NCBI GenBank assembly: GCA_037074615.1
Contig: CM073537.1
Span: 12,233,989-12,297,988, forward strand
Direction: 5' to 3'
From: Leucaena leucocephala
Lineage: Eukaryota; Streptophyta; Magnoliopsida; Fabales; Fabaceae
DNA: 64,000 nt
Shown: one piece after another, positions 12,315 to 23,891 of the stretch
Layout of the letters: the number at the start of each line of letters is the position of its first letter
Numbering within the stretch: position 1 is the stretch's first letter
Notes under the pieces: generated by a model
Databases searched by the model: none
What the model saw: the letters and a program-made list of their open reading frames with translations, nothing else
What the model was told of the DNA's origin: nothing
Translations under genes and position numbers: made by a program

Positions 12315-12811
12315 CCCCCTAGCTCTTCATTCTCATGGCCAAGGAGCACTTTAGAGAGATAAAGAAGTTCTTGAGAGAGAAAGTGAGAGAAAGAAAGAAG
12401 AAAGGAAGTTCTGGTGAAGTTGGAAGCAATATAGAAGTTCTGGAGTTCTGCTTTTAAGGTAGTAACTAATCCTAACTTTTATGTAATGTCTTTGTGATTG
12501 GTTGTGCTATTGTTTGGTTGGATTATTGTCTTCTATGTTATGCTTGAAGCTCTATTACAATACTATGATCATATGTTATTGAATATGGAAGCACGCAGCA
12601 TACTTATCTGTACACAATCACAAGCAAGCACTATCACTCTGCATTACTTATATTGTTATGATTATTACTACTGAGATTCCCTCGAATCTCATCCCAAATA
12701 ACCCTTTACAGGGGAGGCTATGTCGAAGTAAATTTTGGAAATCTTGAAGGACGCCGTTAGGCTGCCGAAATTCTGGCAAAATGGTAAAGAAAGGAACTGA
12801 TACGTACTGTG

Positions 12812-12888
12812 TACGTAGGTACTGTCTAAGGAGGCTGGAAGTGAGTGGACCTAGCCGGTTCATCCAGTCTTTCTTGGGTACTTACGTA
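12812..12888 (+). other. conserved LTR hairpin, copy 5 (E1 5' LTR)
   Basis: Common form. The 3' flank of the middle stem has one C-to-T change (TTCTTGG), outside the paired arms. Confidence 0.8.
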
Positions 12889-13601
12889 GGATGGGAGTTC
12901 TCACGGGAATTACCGAATCGGTACAAGATCAGTTACTTTCTAAAGACGAAGTATAGCCGTTATGCTTCCGGATTTCATGAAGAAATGATGTATTAGAAAT
13001 ATGAGAATTTTGTACATGTTATGATTAATAACAACTTATTAATTATTAATGAGTATTGCTTGGCATGTTTGACTGATATATGATGGATGAATGCATATGT
13101 ATGCAAAAGTTGAAATGCTAAAATTTACCACTATGAACAGTAACACGTGGTGACCTAGTGATGTTTGACCCATGGTAAATAGTAGAGATATTAAGCTTCA
13201 ATTTGATATATAATATGCCTTGTTTGGATGTCTACACATGGAGTTATAAATTGCCAAATTTGGGACCAGAATGCTGGATTTAGAGGAAAAACGTGGGATG
13301 AACAGTAAAGTTGTAACTATGACCCACGTTGACTTGGTCAAAGATTGGTCAATAAGAGATTTTTTCCTAAAATATAATTGAGTTAGCTTCATGTAGCAAT
13401 TGGAACCACTTCATTTCGATTTTTCTATAATTAATTATAATTTTCCAAAGTCAGGTCACTCATCTGGAATTTACACAGTCAACAGTAAGCGAGAAGAGAA
13501 AAAAATTCCAGATTGAGAAATTGGATTTCAATGACATTGAAAGTGGTTCTAAATGCTACCAAATGATCCCTAAGATGTACGCAAGTAAGGACGTTTCATT
13601 T

Positions 13602-13613
13602 TGGTATCAGAGC
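13602..13613 (+). other. E1 primer-binding site (initiator tRNA-Met)
   Basis: TGGTATCAGAGC lies three bases after the 5' LTR. It is complementary to the 3' end of plant initiator tRNA-Met, the usual primer for Tekay reverse transcription. Its last eight bases plus one (13607-13614) are repeated inverted at 13635-13642 (TCAGAGCA/TGCTCTGA). The leader from 13614 to 13711 holds no gene. Confidence 0.9.
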
Positions 13614-13711
13614 AAAGGATTCTGGCTTAGGAAATGCTCTGAATAGATGATTTATAGATAGATGTACCATGATAAAGCTGTCATAATTGACACTAAGATA
13701 GTATTTGCAGG

Positions 13712-14409
13712 ATGACTACATATAGATCCGGATCCAAAACCACGGTGAACCAATGGGATCCTAGACCAGAGGTCTCTAGTTCGGATAGTTCAGAAGAGGA
13801 GATAATGAGCAGTGATTCTGATCCTTGGATGTCTCCAGTAGTTAGTGACTCTGAAGTGGACAGTTCTTCAGTAGGATCGAATCTTATAGTGGATGATCAG
13901 GAGGAGATGGTGAAGGAAGGTCCTATTCCTGCCATTCCAATAAATGTGGTACCTCTAAATATAGCAGACAATTCAGGATCCAGTCAAGTGCTTGATCAGA
14001 TTAATGCGCCAGGTCCCAGTAGGCCCGGAGTGACACTAGTAGAGATACCTTTGGGAAATCTGATCGTAAGGATGGTGCCAGGAAAGAACCTGAGTAGAGA
14101 ACAATTTGAGAAATCAGTGGTATTAGCCCGACAGTTATATGAGCTGAGGCGGACCCTGATCAGAAATGTAGATCAAGGTTATATAGTTTATCAGAATTCA
14201 TCACAAGGGTAAAAGCCATATATCAAGCCTGGGATCTAAATGTGTTAACCTTGGGTCTTTGGCTAGAGATTATGGATGATGTATTGCTGACTACTCCTAC
14301 TTGGAGAGTAGAGTTGGATCGATATTTTGACGAAAAACCATATTGTACTGTATTCGACTGGATCTACGTGGTAGGAGAGTTTATTAGAATAAAGTTTAAG
14401 AAGGATTAG
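13712..14409 (+). pseudogene. E1 ORF0: conserved extra protein upstream of gag, one frameshift
   Basis: This frame opens at an ATG just after TTTGCAG and runs 166 codons. It then loses one base near 14195 relative to the E2 and E3 copies and continues in another frame to a stop at 14407-14409. The corrected span would be 233 codons including the stop, equal to E2. The N-terminus is acidic and serine-rich (SSSDSSEEE, SDSDPW). The C-terminal half is conserved in three elements, including SREQFEKSVVLARQLYELR and DWIYVVGEFIRIKFKKD. I recognise no domain. It is not part of a standard Tekay polyprotein. From 14410 to 14566 there is a non-coding spacer ending in a pyrimidine tract and AG (14541-14557) just before gag. 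Confidence 0.75.
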
Positions 14410-14566
14410 GGTATGATAGAGAGGGTAATGTTTTCAATGTACATGATGTATAAAAGACCAGTATAGTAGTACATGTATGACAATGATATATACCTTGTAT
14501 ACTGTGTTTGGAATGAAATGAGAATTGTTATTCATCGTATTCTCTTCTGCCTTATAGCATAACAAA

Positions 14567-15453
14567 ATGGTTCGAACAAGAAGAACGATTCCAGCAGAGG
14601 AACCACAAGAAGCTGGAAATCTTAATCAACTAATTTTAGAACGACTAGAACAACAACAAAAGATGATTGAGGAAATGCGGGCAGCTCAGGCATGCAATGA
14701 GCAGGAAAGAGATGCTGCCATAGCTGCAGTGGTAGCTAAAGCTGTAAGCAACCTGAGGCCACCCGAGCCTTCAGGATCAGCTAGTAGAGAACCACAGCCA
14801 GTACAGCCCCAAAGACGGGTTGACCCAAGAGAGGATACAGCTAGCATTCAGCAATGGATGATCAGATTCTGCAAGTACAATCCTCCAGTATTTGAAGGAA
14901 CGTTCGAGGTGCAGAGAGCTGAGGATTGGATTAGCAGATTAGAAAAGATTTTCAAGGTTCTTGACTGCCCAACGGAAACCAAAGCTCAGATGGCTATCTA
15001 TCAGCTAGAGAAAGATGCTGATAGGTGGTGGAAGAATACTGAGCTACTTCTGCAAGCAAGAGACATCCCGATCACCTGGGAAGTGTTTCTTGAGCAGTTT
15101 TATGAAAAATATTTTCCTCAATCAGTGAAAGATGAAAGAGAGGCGAAATTCCTTGTACTGAGACAAGGAGAGAAGGAGTCATTTGATGAATATCTTGCTA
15201 AGTTCATTTGACAATCTCAATATTCCACTTATTTGCGCCAAGTGGATGATGAACGCTGGATGACAGAAAGAATGATTTGAGGGCTGAACTCTGCACTAAA
15301 AGAGAAGTTAACTCCTCAACAATACAACCAGTTTAACAAGGCCGTGGAGGCATGCCGTATTGTTGAAAATAGCATGAACCACAGAATGCTATTCAGATCG
15401 GGAAATTGGGATCAAGCAGCTCCTGATAAAACCGGTCGGAATCAAGAAGCTGC
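14567..15453 (+). pseudogene. E1 gag, N-terminal and core part
   Basis: The frame starts MVRTRRTIP, the same start seen in E3 and E4. Residues 20-60 are a glutamine- and glutamate-rich probable coiled coil (LERLEQQQKMIEEMR). The gag core follows: FEGTFEVQRAEDW, DRWWKNTELLLQ, YFPQSVKDE and ESFDEYLAKF. TGA stops interrupt it at 15209 and 15278, where E2 has CGG and CGA. The Angela solo LTR then cuts it at 15453. Gag would be the particle-forming structural protein. The remainder, with the zinc knuckles, is at 17345-17591. Confidence 0.9.
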
Positions 15454-17339
15454 TGAATGGAATTGGAAGACACACAGCGGAAATTAACTTTAAAAATTTT
15501 TCCATTCCCAGCCAGGATCTACCGAATGTGTTTAAGTCAAGGAAAAAGAAGTGTTACCTTCGGTTTCAAGATTTGGTCGCGACCTCAGTGTCCACTAGTC
15601 TCGACTCTTCGTCTCTGGAACTTTCAGTCGCGACCTCCTCAGCTTCTAGTGGCGACCTGTCGCCTCTGGAGTTTGTAGTCGCGACCTCATCAGCTTCAAG
15701 TCGCGACCTGCCTCTTCTTTTCGGATTTCTGACGTTCAGATGCTCGTACGGTCGTGACCTCAGCGTGTTCTGGTCGCGACCTGTCTTCGTGTCTGGTTCG
15801 ATCACAAGAAGTCGACAGCTCAGATCGGCTTCCTCTATCGGTATCCACACGAACAGCGTTCCAATCGCGAACGACGTTCTAGCGCCTCTTGTCCCTCTAG
15901 GGCTCTCTAGAGATTCCGTCCTCACCGTCTTTATTTTGGCAGTTTCTTGTCTGCAAACCTTTTGCACTCTCCCTGCCCCCTTTTCTCACGTCTGAATGTG
16001 TGTGTAGAGATATGTGTAGAACCCTAGCCCCTAATGTCAAATATATAGGAAGCTATCGGGCTTCTAATAGGGCCGGGCTTCAGAATTAATCTTATATTAA
16101 TTCTGAATTAATACAATATCATATATTGCATAATTTAATAAGAAACTAATTAAATAAATATGGTTTATATTAAATCCGTCCCACAGATTTAATTCACCTA
16201 TTTATTTAATTTAAAATAAAGATAAGACAGAATTATATTTGATTTATTCTCATAAATCAAATTTGAGATATCTTATCAATTTGAATTTCAAATTCAAATA
16301 GATCATATCCATTTAAATTCAAATTCAAAAGTGATAGAGATTTAATTTATCCTTATAAATTAAATCTTACAAATATCTCTTATATTATATATATAATATA
16401 TATATATACAAATTTATATATATATAAAATATATATCCACCCTAGATTATTCATTGAATCTAGACATCTCTTAGATTCAATGAATCTGGACATCATAGCT
16501 CGTATTGGGCTGTTTTATGTGCGACCCTGTAGGCCCATATGAAGTTGGCAGTGGGCCAGTTACTATACTGACCCACAAGTCGTAAGCGGTCTCTAGCAAG
16601 GCATTACGACTACCCAAAACATATGAGGATCGTTAAACGATGTAACCTTTCATACAACCATATCACGTCCCTTTTGTCACACGATATTTTGGTCAAGGAT
16701 GAGGCATGGAGAACGTCATCCTCCTGTTCCTGACCATTACTTTCTCGATCCCTGAGTAGTCTAAATATAGAAATGGAACTACCCTTCCATTCCAGTATGG
16801 CCATACATTTCTCAGACTCACTCATCGAGGGGCCCAGTAATATCTCTCTACGAATGTGAGGGACAAATTCCATCTTGATCATTCACATTCCTCCGCATGA
16901 AAAACCACTAAGCCCGAGCATAGCCTTTATGATCACTCGGTCAAAAGTGACTTTTGACTAGGTCAAAGCTGAGCGTTTGTCATGTAGGAATCGATGATGA
17001 TCTCAGGTCAAAGGGCATAGTGACATGGCTTGTATATGAGAGAAGCTTATGACTTGACCCATACAGCTCTCTCATAGCAGGTCGGTCCAACACCGTGTAC
17101 TCTTACATGTGCTTATGACTTTGATTTATATCTCTATATATCTTCAAAGTCATACTAGTCTTATTTCATCTCTGCTCCCGCATAGATGACCGACCAGGGA
17201 CATTTAGGATAAGATCACGAGTTATCCAAGGATTGTCATCATAGTAAACATGCAAATAATATGATAACACAATTAAGAAATTCATAAATCAACAATATTC
17301 ATAAGATAATGATTGGCCCCTAGGGCACAATCTCCAACA
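15454..17339 (-). mobile_element. solo Angela (Ty1/copia) LTR, minus strand
   Basis: It is 1886 bp long, flanked by an exact GCTGC duplication (15449-15453 and 17340-17344). The right end is the reverse complement of TGTTGGAGATTGTG, and the whole matches the Angela 3' LTR at 38112-40148, except that it lacks that copy's 119-bp tandem duplication. It carries the same TCGCGA-rich array (15570-15790) and an AT-rich microsatellite-like stretch near 16380-16430. The 133-155 codon frames in the array are open only because of the repeat and are not genes. Confidence 0.94.
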
Positions 17340-17344
17340 GCTGC

Positions 17345-17591
17345 AAGTAGTAGCAGCTACAGGAAGAGAAAGCGACCATGTCAAAATAGGAGGCCGAGTA
17401 GAGGAAATTTTTGCGAAAAGTCTAACAACAGAGATACGAAGGCCCAAACCTGTGACAAGTGTGGAAAGAATCATGGTGATAAACCATGTTTAATGGGCTA
17501 GAATGTTTGTTACACCTGCGAAAAGCCCGGATATTTTTCCTGAGAGTGCCCTCAAACTATAACAAATCCAAGGCCAAGGACACCAGGAAGA
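17345..17591 (+). pseudogene. E1 gag C-terminus with zinc knuckles
   Basis: This continues gag after the Angela solo LTR. A basic linker (SSSYRKRKRPCQN) leads to a first C-C-H-C-like motif, CDKCGKNHGDKPC. A TAG stop follows at 17499, then a second knuckle, CYTCEKPGYFS, broken by TGA at 17541 (E2 has CGA there). Zinc knuckles in gag bind the genomic RNA during packaging. The protease frame follows without a gap. Confidence 0.85.
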
Positions 17592-18878
17592 GTGTTTGCA
17601 CTCACCAAGGAGGATGCTCAGCGATCACCTGAGATGATCCAAGGTACAATCTATCTCAATGATCATGCTGTGACTGCTCTATTTGATTCGGGTGCAAGTT
17701 ATTCCTTTATTTCCTATGAGTGTGCTAAGCACCTAGGCCTTTGGATTAGCAAGTTGCGTTATGATATACATGTAAAAACTCCCACCAATGCTAGGGTAGT
17801 TACATCTGATGCCTGTTTGAATAGTATAGTGCGTTATGAGCACTGCTGTACCACCCTAGACTTAATATGTATGCCTTTCCGAGAGATCGATGTCATACTT
17901 AGTTTAAATTGGTTAGCCTCCAATAATGTGATGCTGGACTACAGGAACAAAACCCTAGTTCTTGGCCCAAAGATCGCTGATCTGAGTCCAGAAGTAAGAT
18001 TGAATTTCATAACGGAGGCTCAGGCAGATAAATGTCTACGGAAAGGATGTCAGGGTTATATGGTATTCTTTTCTGTTCAAACAGAGGTAGAAGAAGGAAT
18101 TAATGAGATCCCAGTAGTCAATGAATTTCCTGAAGTTTTTTCGAAGGAGATTCAAGGATTGCCTTCAGAACGTGAGGTAGAGTTTGCAATTGACATTGTA
18201 CCTGGAGCTGGACCAGTATCCAAAGCCCCATACAGAATGGCTCCTAATGAGATGATGGAACTAAAGAAGCAAATTGAGGAGCTATTGGAGAAGGGTTTCA
18301 TAAGACCCAGTGTATCACCATGGGGTGCTCCTGTGTTATTTGTCAAGAAGAAGGATGGCAGTCTAAGGCTATGCATTGACTACAGGGAGTTGAACAAGAT
18401 TACAGTCAAGAATAAGTATCCTCTCCCCAGAATCGACGATCTGCTAGACCAATTAGCAGGAGCGAGCTTATTCTCTAAGATTGATTTGAGATCTGGCTAT
18501 CATCAGCTAAGGGTGAAGTCAGATGATATTCCAAATACTGCTTTCAGGATGCGCTATAGATATTTTGAGTTCCTTGTGATGCCTTTTGGGCTGACGAATG
18601 CACCTGTTATTTTCATGGATTACATTAATGGGATCTTCAGGCCTTATTTAGATCAGTTCGTTGTGGTCTTCATTGATGATATCTTGGTGTACTCCAAATC
18701 TACAGAGGAACATGAAAGGCATTTGAGAATTGTTCTTAGTACCCTTAAAGAAAAGAAGCTTTATGCTAAGCTGAGTAAGTGCGAGTTTTGGCTTTCAAAA
18801 GTCAAATTTCTCGGTCATGTCATATCCCCGAGAAGGGTAGCTGTGGATCCTAGCAAAGTTGAAGCAGTTTTGACCTAG
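17592..18878 (+). pseudogene. E1 pol: protease and reverse transcriptase
   Basis: A 428-codon open stretch of the gag-pol frame. The aspartic protease has LFDSGASYSF near 17690 and a degenerate ILSLNWL (G to S). RT follows, with the primer-template region around KKKDGSLRLCIDYRELN, then LFSKIDLRSGYHQ, FRMRYRYFEFLVMPFGLTNAP, and the catalytic box FIDDILVYS near 18669. Motif order and spacing are those of Ty3/gypsy chromoviruses. The frame ends in TAG at 18876, where E3 has TGG. The upstream frame is continuous with gag, so no separate start is proposed. Confidence 0.92.
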
Positions 18879-19613
18879 GAGCAGCCGAGGACAGTGACGG
18901 AGATCAGAAGCTTTCTTGGCCTAGCAGGGTATTATAGAAGATTTATTCAAGACTTTTCTCGAGTTGCCTTGCCACTTACCAAGCTTACCAGAAAGAACCA
19001 GCAGTTTAAGTGGGATGAGAAGTGCGAGGCTAGCTTCCAAGAGTTGAAGTAGAGATTAACCACTACTCCCGTGCTGATTATTCCAGACCCAACTCAGTCT
19101 TATGTAGTCTACACTGATGCTAGTAAGCAGGGGTTGGGTTGTGTGCTGATGCAGCAAGGTAGAGTAGTAGCCTACGCTTCTCGGCAGTTGAAGCCACATG
19201 AATAGAATTATCCCACTCATGATCTGGAGCTTGTGGAGGTGGTTTATGCACTGAAGATATGGAGACACTATTTATATGGGGCAACTATAGAGTTGTATTG
19301 TGACCACAAGAGCCTGAAGTATCTACAGGATCAGAAGGAGATGAATATGAGGCAACGGCGATGGATGGAATTGTTGAAAGATTATGACTTTCAAATTAAA
19401 TACCATCCAGGAAAAGCCAATGTGGTAGCTGATGCCCTAAGTAGAAAAGTGGTGCAAGTTGCACACATGATGATCAAGGAGTTGGAATTGATAGAAGATA
19501 TGCGCGATTGGAGCCCTCTATATCAAATGCAACTGACGAAAAGTCCTTTCGGAGGAGTTCATGTCAGAGCTTGCATAGAAGATGAGATAAAAGAGGCTCA
19601 AAAGTAGTATAAG
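18879..19613 (+). pseudogene. E1 pol: end of RT and RNase H
   Basis: After the stop the same frame continues with FLGLAGYYRRFIQDFS, the connection domain, then RNase H. Its acidic residues are visible in YTDASKQG, the E of DLELVEVV, CDHKSL and VADALSRK. TAG stops at 19050 and 19203 stand where E3 has CAG; another TAG lies at 19605. RNase H would remove RNA from the RNA-DNA hybrid. Confidence 0.9.
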
Positions 19614-21002
19614 CTCGCAGCAATATTCAAAGATAAGCTGGAGAGGGGGAAGACCAGGAATTTTGAGATTTACCCAAATGGATTGTTGCAATTCAGGGGA
19701 AGGCCCTATATCCGTAATGCTACGGGATTAAGAGAAAAGATTCTAGAGGAAGTACATAAAAGCCGGTATACAGTACATCCAGGTATGACCAAGATGTACC
19801 ATGATGTTAAAAGGTTATTTTGGTGGCCTGGATTGAAGAAGGATATAGTGGCTTATGTGTCCAAGTGCTTGACCTGCCAGAAAGTAAAAATTGAACATCA
19901 AAAGCCAGCGGGAACATTGCAGCCTCTAGAAATCCCTGAGTGGAAATGGGATGGTATTGCCATGGACTTTGTGGAAGGACTACCCATGACTCCAAGTAAA
20001 CATGATGCAGTATGGGTAGTAGTTGATCGATTGACAAAGTCAGCATATTTCCTAGCAATCAATAAAAGAGATTCTCTGGAGAAGCTGGCAAAATTGTACA
20101 TAAAAGAGATTGTTAGGCTTCATGGTATCCCAAGCAGCATTGTGTCCGATAGAGACCCTCGATTTACTTCAAATTTCTGGAGGGCTTTGTAGGAAGAAAT
20201 GGGCACTACTCTCAGATTCAGTACAGCTTATCATCCTCAGACAGATGGACAATCTGAAAGAACTATACAAACGTTAGAGGATATGCTGAGAGCATATGTC
20301 TTAGATTCTCAAGGTAGTTGGGATATCCATTTGCCACTCATAGAGTTTGCATATAATAATAGTTATCAGGCTAGCATTCAGATGGCACCCTTTGAAGCAC
20401 TCTATGGACGTAAATGTAGATCCCCCTTATGCTGGCTAGAGCTGAGCGAGAGAAGAATGCTTGGTCCGGATATAGTGGATCAAACAGCAGAGCAGATTGC
20501 GGTGATTAGAAAAAGATTGCTAACGGCTCAAAGCAGACAGAAAAGCTATGCAGATATCAGAAGGAAGCCATTGGAGTTTGAAGAAGGTGAACACATATTC
20601 CTTAAGTTAACTCCAACTACAGGAGCCGGACGATCGATCAAAGTGAAGAAGTTACATCCAAGATACATCAGACCATTCCAAATTCTCTCAAAGGTAGGGA
20701 CAGTAGCCTATAGATTAGCTCTTCCTCTAAATCTTAGCCAGATACATGATGTATTTCATGTTTCCCAATTAAAGAAGTATGTTCCAGATTCCTCTCATGT
20801 GATTGAGCAAGATGAAGTCGCGCTACGGGATGATCTAACCTATGAGGTTGGACCAGTACGAATTGCTGATCAAAAGGTCAAGCAGTTACGTAATAAGAAA
20901 ATCCCTCTAGTAAAAGTGATCTGGAAAAGCTTAACTGAACATGAAGCTACATGGGAAACAGAGGAAAAGATGAGGGGGAAGTATCCTGAGTTATTTTCAT
21001 AG
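19614..21002 (+). pseudogene. E1 pol: integrase with chromodomain
   Basis: The zinc-binding HHCC region runs from HKSRYTVHPG to CLTCQKVK. The catalytic core has aspartates in WDGIAMDF and IVSDRDPRF, and a glutamate in QTDGQSERTIQ. A TAG at 20190 replaces CAG. The C-terminal region includes the GAGRSIKVKKLHPRY and IHDVFHVSQLKKYVP segments. It ends in a chromodomain-like module (KVIWKSLTEHEATWETEEK, then YPELFS), which in chromoviruses steers integration toward particular chromatin. The natural stop is TAG at 21000-21002. Confidence 0.92.
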
Positions 21003-21038
21003 GATAGGTATAATGTAAATTTCGAGGACGAAATTTAT

Positions 21039-21055
21039 TTTAAGGGGGAGAGAAA
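21039..21055 (+). other. E1 polypurine tract
   Basis: TTTAAGGGGGAGAGAAA sits immediately before the 3' LTR. It primes plus-strand synthesis. E3 has the identical tract at 63638-63654. Confidence 0.85.
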
Positions 21056-22550
21056 TGTAATATCCCTAATTTTCTGTACTGATTTATATGTACATATTGA
21101 ATGAAATATATGGATTATTTTTCAGGAAAAAGATGTGGTTGTTTATGTAAAGAAAGGGATTAAATTGAAAAAGAAAGAAAAGGTAAGGACTTAAGTACAA
21201 TTATGGAAAGTTTAAAGTTAAGAAGGAAAAGTAGACAAAAATGTGGGGTCTTTAGGTGTAATTTTAGCCAAATAAAGGGACTTAGTTGAAAAGAAGAAAA
21301 GTTTCCGGGGCAAAAGTGTAATTATGAAAACCTGGACCGGAAATAGGCAAAAATAGTGATCTTACTCCGATCAGCCCCATATTCCACCAGTAGATAGAGT
21401 AAGTGACGCCGGGTAATCCAGCGTAATACAGGAATTTTTCAAGACTCCAGATAGCCAAAATTGATCTGATAGTCTAAAAGTTATAAAAATTCCTACCGGA
21501 TATCCTAGATTTCAGATATAAGTGAGAAATTACAGGATGATGCGTCCTGATGGGACGGATGTCAGGAAACTGACAGAATACCGATAGGAGGTCTGTAGAA
21601 AAAGTTATTCGCAAAATAGCAAATACAGACGGGAGTGTGAGGCCTCCAGGTATCCGATAGGGATATTTATCGGTATTTAAAAAAGGACTGAATGAATTCG
21701 GATGACCTTAGTCAGATGACTGTTATAACCCATAGGGGTATCTAAACACAGCAGGCCAGTGTATCTGGTAAAAGGACCCGGTGTCCGGATATGTGTAAAA
21801 ACGGTGTATGTTAGATAAAAGGCTCGATGAACATCGCCTGAGGAAGATTCCTTGTAATGTATGCCAGGAAGGTAATGGACCTTGTGAGGCCCAATAATGG
21901 TGCCAACAAAGGCCCAATCAGACTCTTGGACTGATAGGTGGGCCAGTGTCCGGCTGAACCTCGGGAAAGTGCGAAATTACAAAAATGCCCCTGTGTAGTA
22001 CTAAAGGGGTAGCAGGTGTATGAAGGGCATTTTGGTCATTCTAGATAGGCCTAGAGGCCAAGACATATACAGGTGAAGTTAACCAGAGTCAGTATATGCC
22101 CTGACAGAGTACAGAAAAGTGTAAAATGACAGTTTTGCCTTTAGGGTTAAGATAGTCGTTGAAAGTGCACCCAGGGGTATTTTGGTCATTTCACAGGGGA
22201 TCTGTAATTAAGTTTAGACCCAGTATAAAAGTGTTAATGATATAAAGGACCCAGATACTAAATTTAAAGTCAGAGGACATAATATGAATTTTTCAGAAAA
22301 ATTAGATCCAGAAAATGGTCCAGTTTTCGAGGCGACGGACCGGGCCGGTACCAGATTAGACCGGAAAGCTTCTAGAAGGCTTCTAGCTCCCTCCAATTTC
22401 TCCATGTGAAGAATGTGAGGGGTGAGGTGTCCCTTGAGGTGTCCCCTTGATGATGTAGTAAAGGAATAAAAGAAAAATAGGAAATTCCAGAAAAACCAGG
22501 ACCACAAGTTCATAAGGCTTCAAAATTACAAGAATGCCATCCATCAAAAC

Positions 22551-22558
22551 TATAAATA
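22551..22558 (+). promoter_or_regulatory. TATA box of E1 3' LTR
   Basis: TATAAATACCCCC. In this position it could drive read-out transcription into E2 sequence. Confidence 0.55.
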
Positions 22559-23055
22559 CCCCCTAGCTCTTCATTCTCATGGCCAAGGAGCACTTTAGAG
22601 AGATAAAGAAGTTCTTGAGAGAGAAAGTGAGAGAAAGAAAGAAGAAAGGAAGTTCTGGTGAAGTTGGAAGCAGTATAGAAGTTCTGGAGTTATGCTTTTA
22701 AGGTAGTAACTAATCCTAGCTTTTATGTAATGTCTTTGTGATTGGTTGTGCTATTGTTTGGTTGGATTGTTGTCTTATATGTTATGCTTGAAGCTCTATT
22801 ACAATACTATGATCATATGTTATTGAATATGGAAGCACGCAGCATACTTATCTGTACACAATCACAAACAAGCACTGTCACTCTGTATTACATATATTGT
22901 TATGATTATTACTACTGAGATTCCCTTGAATCTCATCCCAAATAACCCATTACATGGGAGGCTATGTCGAAGTAAATTTTGGAAATCTTGAAGGACGCCG
23001 TTAGGCTGCCGAAATTCTAGCAAAATGGTAAAGAAAGGAACTGATACGTACTATG

Positions 23056-23132
23056 TACGTAGGTACTGTCTAAGGAGGCTGGAAGTGAATGGACCTAGCC
23101 GGTTCATCCAGTCTTTCCTGGGTACTTACATA
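23056..23132 (+). other. conserved LTR hairpin, copy 6 (E1 3' LTR)
   Basis: The 3' outer arm reads GTACTTACATA, leaving one C-A mismatch. The other stems are unchanged. Confidence 0.7.
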
Positions 23133-23891
23133 GAATGGGATTTCTCACGAGAATTACCGAATCGGTACAAGATCGGTTACTTTCTAAAGACAAAGTATAG
23201 CCGTTATGATGCCGGATTTCATGATGAAATGATGTATTAGAAATATGAGAATTTTGTACATGTTATGATGAATAACAACCTATTAATTATTAATGAGTAT
23301 TGCTTGGCATGTTTGACTGATATATGATGGATGAATGCATATGTATGCAAAAGTTGAAATGCTGAAATTTACCACTATGAACAGTAACACGTGGTGACCT
23401 AGTGATGTTTGACCCATGATTAAAAATAGTAAATGGATGAATAAATGTATGAAAGTTTTATTGTAAATAGTAGACATATTAAGATTCGATTTGATATATA
23501 ATATGCCTCGTTTGGATGTCTACACATGAAGTTATAAATTGCCAAAGTTGGGACCAGAATGCTGGTTTTAGAGGAAAAACGTGGGATGAACAGTAAAATT
23601 GTAACCTTGACCCACGTTGACTTGGTCAAAGATTGGTCAATAAGAGATTTTTCCCTAAAATATAATTGAGTTATCTTCATGTATCAATTGGAACCACTTC
23701 ATTTCTATTTTTCTATAATCAATTATGATTTTCTGAAGTCAAGTCACTCATCTGGAATTTACACAGTAAACAGTACGCGAGAAGAGAAAAAAATTCCAGA
23801 TTGAGAAATTGGACTTCAATGACATTGAAAGTGGTTCTAAATGCTACCAAATGATCCCTAAGATGTACGCAAGTAAGGACGTTTCAGTTAC

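Larger units (their letters stand above)
8429..13598 (+). repeat. E1 5' LTR, split by truncated LTR S4
   Basis: It starts TGTAATATAC and ends GACGTTTCA. Without the S4 insertion (about 9869-12267) it is about 2.8 kb, matching the 2831-bp 3' LTR. Relative to the 3' copy it lacks a 13-bp piece near 9800 and about 43 bp near 13170. The TATA box is at 12307, hairpin 2 at 12673-12690 and the conserved hairpin at 12812-12888. Confidence 0.9.
8429..23886 (+). mobile_element. E1: complete Tekay Ty3/gypsy element with two insertions
   Basis: Both LTRs are present (8429-13598 and 21056-23886), along with a PBS, ORF0, gag, protease, RT, RNase H, integrase, chromodomain and polypurine tract, in that order. 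The flanks GCTAC (8424-8428) and GTTAC (23887-23891) are the TSD with one mismatch. Joining the flanks restores the gag sequence of E2, so E1 inserted into E2. All proteins carry stops or frameshifts. The two LTRs differ by several substitutions and by deletions in the 5' copy, so the insertion is not recent. Confidence 0.93.
21056..23886 (+). repeat. E1 3' LTR
   Basis: 2831 bp, uninterrupted, starting TGTAATATCC and ending GGACGTTTCA. It is the best intact example of the E1/E2 LTR subfamily. The TATA box is at 22551, hairpin 2 (GAGATTC-CCTT-GAATCTC) at 22917-22934 and the conserved hairpin at 23056-23132. Gag sequence of E2 follows directly after the TSD. Confidence 0.93.

Noticed and set aside
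13602..13613. tRNA gene near the PBS
   Set aside because: Only 12 bases complementary to a tRNA 3' end are present. There is no cloverleaf or A/B box.
15528..15995. Open frames of 155 (+) and 133 (-) codons
   Set aside because: They lie in the TCGCGA repeat array of the Angela solo LTR; the peptide is only the translated repeat and has no homologue in the other elements' coding regions.
21003..21055. Envelope-like gene after integrase
   Set aside because: In E1 and E3 the chromodomain stop is followed within about 55 bases by the polypurine tract and LTR, leaving no room for a further gene.
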